Positions 1 through 6,934 of a DNA stretch of 64,000 nt are shown here, in pieces. The stretch lies in assembly GCF_018403325.1 (NCBI RefSeq), contig NZ_BOSL01000003.1, positions 333,657-397,656 of the forward strand. Reading direction: 5' to 3'. The DNA is from Paenibacillus vini. GTDB taxonomy: Bacteria; Bacillota; Bacilli; Paenibacillales; Paenibacillaceae. The translations under genes and the position numbers were made by a program. Every line of letters begins with the position of its first letter. The first letter of the stretch is position 1. The notes under the pieces were generated by a model. The model saw only the letters and a program-made list of their open reading frames with translations, did not search any database and had not been told where the DNA came from.

Positions 1-967
1 CCCGATAGCCGTTGTCATGCGCCCACTTTACGAACTCCCGGACAGCCTCAGGCTGGTCTTCAAGGATGTCTACACCCTCATACGGAAAAACGCCGATATA
101 AAAGGTGGTGATCGGATCGGAGCCGAAGGTTCCGGTATCATCGGCAAGCGCTTTTAACGCCGATTTGGAGCCCGGGTTCAAAAAGAGATTGTAGGCGGCT
201 TTTTCCCAGATCCACATCGCACGGTCTTGCTTTTCAAGTGTAACCGGTTCGGGAGCCCAGTTCCCGGTATGAGCATAAACCGTAGTGCTCCGGCCTTCAT
301 TGCCGAATTCGTCGAAGGCCCTTGCCTCCAGACTGGAGGTCCGGTTACCGAGATTTTTGGCGTCCCATTTGAATTGATAGTGGTTCCCGGTTTGCTTTGC
401 TTTCATCCATGGCCCGCCGTTGATTCGAATCTCTACCAGCTCAACGGAATTCTTGGCGTCGACGGTGATTTTTACAGGGACCGAGCCGTGGACGGTTTCA
501 TCGTCCGAAGGATTTGTAATCTTCACAACAGGGAGGCTGGCTTCGGGATTATTGACATACACCGATGTCGTAGCCGTGGAGATTCCATAACGAGACGAAC
601 TCTGCACTCCCTTGGCAATCAGCGAGATGTTGCCGTCGTATTTGGATACGTCGACATCCGCATACCAAGTGCCGCTTTCGGGTCCATTTAAGTCCTCTCT
701 TACGGAGTTAAGCTGTTCGGTTCCGTTAATAATCAATTTGATGTCATAAGTTTCGGTATACCCTCCCGTAACCCGCAGCCATCCCGGAGGTACCTGATCA
801 CCTTCCGCCGGAGAATCGATGGTCAGCATGGATTCGGCGTGAGCGTAGGGGATCTGAGCCACGAGGATAAAAGAGAAGCAAAGGAATAGAGAAGCAGTCA
901 ACCCTTTGAAAATCAATGAACCTACAACTTGATTCAATAAGGCTTTCTTTTGTTGACGAATCGGCAT
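1..967 (-). CDS. secreted Ig-like domain protein, probably with a TIM-barrel domain (partial)
   Basis: Reading from the ATG at 967 on the minus strand gives an open frame that runs off the left edge, so only about 322 residues are visible. The start has a good ribosome binding site (GAGGGG). The N terminus is basic, then hydrophobic, and ends at AHAES, which looks like a Sec signal peptide. About two Ig-like beta-sandwich modules follow (around residues 35-115 and 120-210, with SPAEGDQV and NPSDDETV as module starts). After that a segment beginning near AMWIWEKA resembles the start of a putative glycosidase-type TIM barrel. It is an exported protein of unknown substrate. A cre-like palindrome directly upstream suggests sugar control. 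The secreted protein at 9344-10264 also opens its mature domain with a W-x-W motif. Confidence 0.75.
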   Translation of the reverse strand, partial: MPIRQQKKALLNQVVGSLIFKGLTASLFLCFSFILVAQIPYAHAESMLTIDSPAEGDQVPPGWLRVTGGYTETYDIKLIINGTEQLNSVREDLNGPESGTWYADVDVSKYDGNISLIAKGVQSSSRYGISTATTSVYVNNPEASLPVVKITNPSDDETVHGSVPVKITVDAKNSVELVEIRINGGPWMKAKQTGNHYQFKWDAKNLGNRTSSLEARAFDEFGNEGRSTTVYAHTGNWAPEPVTLEKQDRAMWIWEKAAYNLFLNPGSKSALKALADDTGTFGSDPITTFYIGVFPYEGVDILEDQPEAVREFVKWAHDNGYR

Positions 968-994
968 GAATACCCCTCGCTTTCTATCCGGAAT

Positions 995-1014
995 AATTGT
1001 AAACGTTTACAATT
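995..1014. promoter_or_regulatory. perfect 20-bp palindrome, cre/LacI-family operator
   Basis: AATTGTAAACGTTTACAATT is a perfect inverted repeat whose core TGTAAACGTTTACA matches the catabolite-responsive element consensus bound by CcpA and other LacI-family regulators. It lies about 30 bp upstream of the minus-strand start at 967, a position suited to repression of that secreted-protein gene. Which LacI-family protein binds it cannot be told from the sequence. Confidence 0.7.
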
Positions 1015-1253
1015 GTATTGTAGCCGTAGTATTTTTCTTAGGGCAATAACCGTTTAATGACCTTTAATATAATGGAATGAAAAATGAAGCATTAAAGAGA
1101 TATGACGTAAATGAGAGAGTTTAACCATTATGAAAACGCTCCCGTTTCATATAATTGGCAATTGCAAACTGTTTTTAACCGGTTGCCTGACTTTACTGGA
1201 TTCGGCGCCGGAGTTATGATTCAATCCATGAAACAAATATCATACCATTTGTC

Positions 1254-1486
1254 GATCGCTGAATTTCCCGGCAACGGGAAAACGGGGGAACCAAATTGCG
1301 GCGCATCTATCTTGGCTCCTAGGCCAAGAAGCCGTTTCGTTCGTTTGCCGTCTTTAATGTGAGAGTTAAAGACCGCAAACGGACAGGGGTGAATCCCGGA
1401 CGGAAACCATGGATTCCGTTCGGGTAGGGCGACTCTCACCGCCCGAATCCGACAGCTAACTTCGTAAGCGTGGATGAAGAGAGGAT
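1254..1486 (+). promoter_or_regulatory. c-di-AMP (ydaO/yuaA) riboswitch, first of two
   Basis: Conserved ydaO-leader segments occur in order: CGCTGAAT, GGGGGAACC, GGGGTGAATC, GTAGGGCGACTC, then CCGAATCCGACAGCTAAC, TTCGTAAGCG and GAGAGG. The long variable hairpin between the GGGGGAACC and GGGGTGAATC segments (about 1305-1385) makes this copy longer than the second. Known members bind cyclic di-AMP and switch off potassium uptake and osmoprotection genes when it is abundant. A terminator follows 28 nt downstream, so OFF control by termination is expected. Confidence 0.92.
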
Positions 1487-1513
1487 GGGTGAACTGTCAG
1501 CCGTATGAGTAGG

Positions 1514-1546
1514 CCACAGAGCGCCAAGGTGCCTCTGTGGTTTTTT
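1514..1546 (+). terminator. riboswitch expression-platform terminator 1
   Basis: Stem CCACAGAG (1514-1521) pairs with CTCTGTGG (1533-1540), with further pairs inside, and is followed by six T. It sits just after the first c-di-AMP aptamer and before the second, so transcription can stop here before the second switch is made. Confidence 0.85.
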
Positions 1547-1605
1547 ATTGCCTAAATTGAAAAATTGACTGAAATTGTTATGAAAAATCGAAATGAATAA
1601 TAATG

Positions 1606-1776
1606 TCTTTTTCGCTGAATTCTGCTAACGCAGTAGCGGGGGAACCAACGAAACGCCGATCTGGGATCGGAACGTTTCATGGGGTGAATCGCCGGAAATA
1701 TCCTTAATTTCCAGCGTAGGGCGACTCTCGCGCCCGAATCCGACAGCTAACCTCGTAAGCGTAATTGGGAGAGGCA
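1606..1776 (+). promoter_or_regulatory. c-di-AMP (ydaO/yuaA) riboswitch, second of two
   Basis: A second complete aptamer lies about 120 nt beyond the first one: CGCTGAAT, GGGGGAACC, GGGGTGAATC, GTAGGGCGACTC, CCCGAATCCGACAGCTAAC, CTCGTAAGCG, GGGAGAGG. It is shorter than copy 1 because the variable arm is reduced. It is followed by its own terminator, so the kdp operon sits behind two ligand-controlled terminators in series. Confidence 0.93.
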
Positions 1777-1816
1777 ACCGCCATAAGCTCACCATGGTTA
1801 TGAACACCATGTCAGA

Positions 1817-1854
1817 AGCTGCGGAAAGGTTCCTTCCTTTCCTGCGGCTTTTTT
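1817..1854 (+). terminator. riboswitch expression-platform terminator 2
   Basis: AGCTGC.GGAAAGG (1817-1829) pairs with CCTTTCC.GCGGCT (1836-1849) through 13 pairs with one bulged base and a TTCCTT loop, followed by T at 1849-1854. It lies between the second c-di-AMP aptamer and the first gene of the kdp operon and should be the main ON/OFF element. Confidence 0.9.
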
Positions 1855-1946
1855 GCTGTGCAAAGTACTGGATTGAGCTTACTAGTAAAGTCTACCTCAC
1901 CAGGAGGGGCTTTAGGTCTTGCTATTATCTGAGGGAGGAAACAAAG

Positions 1947-2360
1947 GTGGAGGAAGATTGTATCCTCATTGCTGCGCCAAATCAGGCAGGGCTGAATTTT
2001 GTACGGCTGCTGTTGTCTAAGCGGCGGAATGTTGCGGTTCTCGTGAACAACAAAACTGAGGAGAAACGGGCTCGTAAATTGGGGACGGTTCAAGTGATCC
2101 GGGTGAAGACGGAGGATGAGAAAACTTGGAGGATTCCCGAATTTCGGATCGGGAGGGTCTTTATTTTTGAAACTACGCTAACTTTAACATGTCGATATTT
2201 GCAGTTATGCCGTCAATGGACATCGAGCCCAATAATCGTGATTACGCCGGAGCAGCATCCGAGAATGATTTACAAGGGCCTTGGAGCGACTTATGTGATT
2301 CATTCGGGTTCCTGCGAGGTCGGATTTTTAGCAAACGGCATTCCGGAAACCGGGGATTAA
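1947..2360 (+). CDS. small Rossmann-like protein leading the kdp operon
   Basis: 137 residues from a GTG start at 1947 with GAGGGAGG 8 nt upstream. An in-frame ATG at 1794 was rejected because that reading would cross riboswitch terminator 2. The sequence alternates hydrophobic strands and helices (CILIAAP, VAVLVNN, VQVIRVK, RVFIFET, PIIVITPE, ATYVIHS) like a small Rossmann or TrkA-N/KTN-type fold. The glycine-rich dinucleotide loop is not canonical (APNQAG), so NAD binding is doubtful. It lies 26 nt before kdpF under the same c-di-AMP switches, so a role in potassium uptake or its sensing is inferred from position only. I do not recognise the family. Confidence 0.75.
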   Translation: MEEDCILIAAPNQAGLNFVRLLLSKRRNVAVLVNNKTEEKRARKLGTVQVIRVKTEDEKTWRIPEFRIGRVFIFETTLTLTCRYLQLCRQWTSSPIIVITPEQHPRMIYKGLGATYVIHSGSCEVGFLANGIPETGD

Positions 2361-2386
2361 CAGGAATTAAAGGAGGGGGATACGCC

Positions 2387-2464
2387 ATGATAGGGATCGG
2401 GTTGGTCGTCCTGTTCGTATTTCTTTATTTGATCTATGCCTTGATTCATCCTGAGAAATTTTAA
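2387..2464 (+). CDS. kdpF: KdpF, small subunit of the K+-transporting ATPase
   Basis: A 25-residue single-span membrane peptide starting at the ATG at 2387 behind AGGAGGGGG. It is almost entirely hydrophobic (IGIGLVVLFVFLYLIYALI) with a short polar tail ending in HPEKF, the typical KdpF layout. In characterised systems KdpF stabilises the KdpABC complex in the membrane. It lies 26 nt upstream of kdpA, as in other kdpFABC operons. Confidence 0.88.
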   Translation: MIGIGLVVLFVFLYLIYALIHPEKF

Positions 2465-2490
2465 AAAGCCTACTTTTGAGGGGGATCCCA

Positions 2491-4170
2491 ATGGATTTAG
2501 TGCAAATGTTAGTTGTGATCGGCGTCATCATTGTACTGGTGAAACCGCTGGGCACTTATTTATACCATGTGTTTTCCGGGGAATCGAACCGTACCGACAA
2601 CATATTCGGAGGTTTCGAAAGACTGATCTATAAGCTGGTCGGTTTCAAACGCCGTGAAGGCATGAGCTGGAAAAAATACGCCTTTAGCATGATTGTGACG
2701 AACGCCGTTCTGGTGGGAGTAAGCTATTTGATTCTGCGGATTCAGCAGTTTCTTCCCTTGAATCCTAATGGGATGGGAAACATGGAATCGTCGCTTTCAT
2801 TCAATACGGTCATCAGCTTTATGACCAATACGAATCTACAGCATTATAGTGGAGAGTCGGCCCTGTCTTATTTCTCTCAAATGGCCGTCATTACGATGAT
2901 GATGTTTACCTCAGCCGCCAGCGGCTTGTGTGTAGCGATATCATTTATCCGCGGTTTGACGCAGAGAGGGCAAACGATAGGAAACTTCTTTGAAGATTTT
3001 ATTAAAGCACATGTCCGTGTATTTCTGCCGGCAGCTTTGCTCGTTACCTTAATTCTCGTGGCACTGCAGGTTCCACAGACGTTGGATCCGACCTTGACGG
3101 TTCATACGCTGGATGGCGCGTTGCAGCGAATTTCGATGGGGCCCGTCGCTTCGCTCGAGTCGATCAAGCATTTGGGGACGAACGGCGGGGGATTTTTCGG
3201 AGTGAACTCCGCACATCCCTTTGAAAATCCGAACGGTTTGAGTAACGCCGTGGAAATGTGGTCGATGTGGATGATGGGTGCTGCATTGCCATACACATTC
3301 GGATTGTTCGCCAAGAATAAGAAACAAGGCTGGGTCATTTTCTCCGCCATGATGATTCTATTTCTCGTCTTTTTATCCACCGTCTATTTCTCGGAAAAAG
3401 CGGGGAACCCGGCAATCAACGCACTGGGTATCGATGCTGCGCAAGGAAGCATGGAAGGGAAAGAAGTTCGCTTTGGGATCGCCGGATCCACGCTGTTTAC
3501 CACTGTAACGACGGCCGCTACGACAGGGAGTGTCAACAATATGCATGATACTTTAACGCCGCTCGGCGGGATGGTTCCGTTGGTTCAAATGATGCTGAAC
3601 GTCGTATTCGGCGGAAAAGGCGTCGGCCTTATGAACATGATGATGTACGCCATTCTAGGTGTGTTCATTTGCGGCCTGATGGTCGGCCGGACGCCGGAAT
3701 TTCTGGGCCGCAAAATCGAGGCTAAGGAAATGAAGCTGATCGCCATTGCGATATTGGCGCATCCGTTTATCATTCTTGTGCCGACTGCGATCAGTTTTAT
3801 GACGGATCTGGGGCAAAGTGCAATCACGAACCCCGGTTTCCATGGTTTATCCCAGGTGCTGTACGAATACACCTCCTCTGCCGCAAATAACGGGTCCGGC
3901 TTTGAAGGACTGGCGGACAATACACCGTTCTGGAACATTACGACCGGGCTGGTCATGTTGTTTGGGCGTTATGTTTCCATCATAGCCTTGCTGGGCGTTG
4001 CGGGTTCCTTGATGTCCAAGGAGCCGATTCCGGAAACGATCGGTACCTTGCGTACCGACAACCGCCTGTTCGTCGGCATATTGATTGGAACGGTGCTCCT
4101 TATCGGTGCGCTCACGTTTTTACCGGTCATTGCTATGGGCCCGGTTGCCGAGTTTTTAACTTTAGGATAA
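2491..4170 (+). CDS. kdpA: KdpA, K+-channel-like subunit of the Kdp ATPase
   Basis: 559 residues from the ATG at 2491; the ribosome binding site GAGGGGG lies at 2478-2484, which excludes an in-frame TTG at 2476. KdpA is the integral-membrane subunit that binds and translocates potassium, with four repeated pore-loop units related to KcsA/Trk channels. Family hallmarks are visible: the N-terminal LVKPLGTYLY segment, TNTNLQHYSGE, a selectivity-type loop KHLGTNGGGFFGVNSAHPFENP, TTTAATTGSVN, and SSAANNGSGFEGL. Length matches the family (about 560). It sits 19 nt before kdpB. Expression is expected when c-di-AMP is low. Confidence 0.98.
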   Translation: MDLVQMLVVIGVIIVLVKPLGTYLYHVFSGESNRTDNIFGGFERLIYKLVGFKRREGMSWKKYAFSMIVTNAVLVGVSYLILRIQQFLPLNPNGMGNMESSLSFNTVISFMTNTNLQHYSGESALSYFSQMAVITMMMFTSAASGLCVAISFIRGLTQRGQTIGNFFEDFIKAHVRVFLPAALLVTLILVALQVPQTLDPTLTVHTLDGALQRISMGPVASLESIKHLGTNGGGFFGVNSAHPFENPNGLSNAVEMWSMWMMGAALPYTFGLFAKNKKQGWVIFSAMMILFLVFLSTVYFSEKAGNPAINALGIDAAQGSMEGKEVRFGIAGSTLFTTVTTAATTGSVNNMHDTLTPLGGMVPLVQMMLNVVFGGKGVGLMNMMMYAILGVFICGLMVGRTPEFLGRKIEAKEMKLIAIAILAHPFIILVPTAISFMTDLGQSAITNPGFHGLSQVLYEYTSSAANNGSGFEGLADNTPFWNITTGLVMLFGRYVSIIALLGVAGSLMSKEPIPETIGTLRTDNRLFVGILIGTVLLIGALTFLPVIAMGPVAEFLTLG

Positions 4171-4189
4171 GCGAAAGAGGGGTTAAAGG

Positions 4190-6220
4190 ATGTCGAACAG
4201 TCGTAAAACTATGCTTACTGGTCCAATCATTCGTAAGGCTGCGGTGGAAAGCCTGGTCAAGTTGAATCCGGCCACAATGATGAAAAACCCGGTCATGTTC
4301 GTGGTCGAAATCGGCATGGCCATCGTAATGCTCCTTCTGCTGTTTCCGAACCTGTCCGGTTCGGGTAATGGATTCGGTTTTAATTTATCGGTATTCCTGA
4401 TTCTGCTCTTCACGGTGCTGTTTGCTAACTTTGCCGAAGCTTTGGCTGAAGGGCGGGGGAAAGCGCAGGCTGATTCGCTGAAAAAGACGAAGCAAGAGGT
4501 AACTGCAAATAAGCTTGTAGGCGGAGCGCTTCGCGAAGTGCCATCTACGGACTTACGCAAGGGGGACATCGTCGTTGTTGAACAAGGCGAGATGATTCCC
4601 GGCGACGGAGAAATTATCGAAGGGCTAGCCTCTGTGGATGAGTCTGCTATCACCGGGGAATCCGCCCCGGTCATCAAGGAAGCTGGCGGTGACTTCAGTT
4701 CGGTGACCGGCGGCACGCTGGTCGTGAGCGATGTCATCGTCGTGCGGATCACCAGCGATCCCGGAGAATCGTTCATCGATCGTATGATCTCGCTGGTCGA
4801 AGGCGCGAAACGGCAAAAGACGCCGAACGAAATTGCTCTGAGCACGTTGCTTACCGTACTGACACTGATCTTCTTGATCGTGGTTGTCACGTTAAAGCCG
4901 ATCGCCGACTTTTTAAACATTCAGCTTGAAATTCCCGTCCTCGTGTCTTTGCTCGTTTGTCTCATACCTACGACCATCGGCGGCCTGCTGTCCGCCATCG
5001 GCATCGCAGGCATGGACCGGGTCACCCGGTTCAATGTGTTGGCGATGTCAGGTAAAGCGGTGGAAGCGGCAGGGGATATCAATACGATGATCCTGGATAA
5101 GACCGGAACGATCACGTACGGGAACCGTATGGCATCGGAGTTCCTTCCTGCGCAAGGGGAACAAGAGAGCGAGCTTGCCGCTTGGGCGGCGATAGCGTCC
5201 CTCCGGGATGAGACGCCGGAAGGCCGTTCCGTCATCGAGTTTACGAAGGTGCGCGGATTTACATTTGACGCGGAAATGGCTGAGGGCGGAGAAATTGTGG
5301 AGTTCAAGGCGGAGACGCGGATGAGCGGCATCGACTTGAAAGATGGCCGCAAAATCCGTAAGGGAGCGGTAGATGCCGTGCGCGAATGGGTTCAAGCACA
5401 AGGCGGAACCATCCCGGGCGATTTGGAACAGAAGAGCCAACACGTTGCGACAGAAGGCGGAACTCCGCTTGCCGTTGCCGTAGACGGCCGGATTTACGGG
5501 ATTATTTATTTGAAGGACACGGTGAAACCGGGAATGAAGGAACGCTTTGATCAACTGCGGAAGATGGGCATAAAAACAATCATGTGTACGGGGGACAATC
5601 CGCTGACGGCGGCAACGATCGCCCGTGAAGCCGGGGTCGACGATTTTATAGCCGAGAGTAAGCCCGAGGACAAAATTGCGGTGATCCGCCGTGAACAGGC
5701 GCAAGGCAAACTCGTCGCCATGACCGGGGACGGCACGAATGATGCTCCGGCGCTGGCCCAAGCGGACGTCGGCCTGGCGATGAACAGCGGTACGGTGTCT
5801 GCGAAGGAAGCGGCCAATATGGTCGATCTCGATTCCGACCCGTCCAAGATCATCGAAGTGGTCGCCATCGGCAAACAGCTGCTGATGACCCGCGGTGCGC
5901 TAACCACGTTCAGTATCGCAAATGATATTGCCAAGTATTTTGCCATTATTCCGGCAATGTTCATGCTGGCTGTACCGCAAATGAATACCCTGAATGTCAT
6001 GGGGCTCGGCTCCCCGTTATCCGCAGTGTTGTCGGCCTTGATTTTCAATGCGGTTATTATCCCGTTGTTGATACCGCTCTCGATGCGCGGCGTCGCCTAT
6101 AAACCGATGAGCTCCCAGCGGCTGCTCTCCAAAAATTTGCTGATCTATGGAGTCGGTGGTGTCATAGCCCCGTTTATCGGCATCAAGTTGATTGACCTGG
6201 TGGTTCATTTGTGGATTTAA
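4190..6220 (+). CDS. kdpB: KdpB, P-type ATPase catalytic subunit
   Basis: 676 residues. KdpB hydrolyses ATP to drive high-affinity potassium import through KdpA. All P-type ATPase signatures are intact: the actuator TGES motif ([11 protein letters not shown]), the phosphorylation motif LDKTGTI with Asp303 as acceptor, the nucleotide-binding region around residues 310-440, and the hinge motif [16 protein letters not shown]. Seven or so membrane segments are apparent. Length equals the family norm (about 680). The start ATG is preceded by AAAGAGGGG. It is followed by a 68-nt gap and kdpC. Confidence 0.98.
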   Translation: MSNSRKTMLTGPIIRKAAVESLVKLNPATMMKNPVMFVVEIGMAIVMLLLLFPNLSGSGNGFGFNLSVFLILLFTVLFANFAEALAEGRGKAQADSLKKTKQEVTANKLVGGALREVPSTDLRKGDIVVVEQGEMIPGDGEIIEGLASVDESAITGESAPVIKEAGGDFSSVTGGTLVVSDVIVVRITSDPGESFIDRMISLVEGAKRQKTPNEIALSTLLTVLTLIFLIVVVTLKPIADFLNIQLEIPVLVSLLVCLIPTTIGGLLSAIGIAGMDRVTRFNVLAMSGKAVEAAGDINTMILDKTGTITYGNRMASEFLPAQGEQESELAAWAAIASLRDETPEGRSVIEFTKVRGFTFDAEMAEGGEIVEFKAETRMSGIDLKDGRKIRKGAVDAVREWVQAQGGTIPGDLEQKSQHVATEGGTPLAVAVDGRIYGIIYLKDTVKPGMKERFDQLRKMGIKTIMCTGDNPLTAATIAREAGVDDFIAESKPEDKIAVIRREQAQGKLVAMTGDGTNDAPALAQADVGLAMNSGTVSAKEAANMVDLDSDPSKIIEVVAIGKQLLMTRGALTTFSIANDIAKYFAIIPAMFMLAVPQMNTLNVMGLGSPLSAVLSALIFNAVIIPLLIPLSMRGVAYKPMSSQRLLSKNLLIYGVGGVIAPFIGIKLIDLVVHLWI

Positions 6221-6288
6221 CAAATATGCAGACCGGTTTGCTTCGGCAAACCGGATCCCCTTAAAAAGTGGAAAGGGAGTTTTCCTTC

Positions 6289-6924
6289 ATGAATCATATC
6301 CAAACTCAAGATACCAAGAGCGCTTCATTGACAGCTTCATTCGGAACTACTTTTTGGGCCGCCTTGCGGTTCAGTCTTATTTTGATCGTTATTTGCGGCG
6401 TTCTTTACCCGCTGGCAAGCACAGGTTTAGCTCAGCTGTTGTTCCCTCATCAGGCTAACGGAAGTCAGTTGAAGAATAGCGAAGGAATCGTTATCGGCTC
6501 CGAGTTAATTGGCCAATCCTATACGGACCCTCATTGGTTCCAAGGCCGCGTGTCGAGCATTGAATACAATGCCGAAGGGTCGGGTTCTAACAATTATGCA
6601 CCCTCGAATCCTGAATTGATGAAGCGGATGCAGGCCTCGTTGAACGATTGGTCCAAGAATAATCCGGATATACCGGTAAACCTGGTCCCTATTGATTTAA
6701 TTACGAACTCCGGGTCAGGGCTGGACCCGCATATCACGAATAAAGCCGCAGAAGTTCAAATTTCTCGTGTAAGCAAGTTGTCCGGAGTTTCGGAAGAGAA
6801 GTTACGAAATCTTATCAAAGAGGCTTCACAAGGTAGGGATCTGGGGATATTCGGCGAACCGAGAGTAAACGTGCTTAAGCTGAATTTGGCCTTACAAAAG
6901 GAAATGGCCGGAATGAGCCGATGA
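6289..6924 (+). CDS. kdpC: KdpC subunit of the Kdp ATPase
   Basis: 211 residues from the ATG at 6289, which lies 9 nt after AAAGGGAG; an in-frame GTG at 6268 lies upstream of that ribosome binding site. KdpC has one N-terminal transmembrane helix (about residues 15-40) and an extracytoplasmic domain needed for assembly and potassium affinity. Family motifs are present: GQSYTDPHWFQGRVSS, YAPSNPEL, NLVPIDLITNSGSGLDPHI, and ISRVSKLSGVS. It is followed by kdpD after only 10 nt, so the two are probably co-translated. Confidence 0.97.
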   Translation: MNHIQTQDTKSASLTASFGTTFWAALRFSLILIVICGVLYPLASTGLAQLLFPHQANGSQLKNSEGIVIGSELIGQSYTDPHWFQGRVSSIEYNAEGSGSNNYAPSNPELMKRMQASLNDWSKNNPDIPVNLVPIDLITNSGSGLDPHITNKAAEVQISRVSKLSGVSEEKLRNLIKEASQGRDLGIFGEPRVNVLKLNLALQKEMAGMSR

Positions 6925-6934
6925 TAGGAGCGAA

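Noticed and set aside
227-691. 154-residue plus-strand open frame
   Set aside because: It is antisense to the secreted Ig-like protein, whose minus-strand frame has a signal peptide, ribosome binding site and recognisable domains. The plus frame shows no family features.
1794-1946. Upstream extension of the Rossmann-like gene to an ATG at 1794
   Set aside because: This would place coding sequence across the riboswitch terminator hairpin. The GTG at 1947 has a strong ribosome binding site at the right distance.
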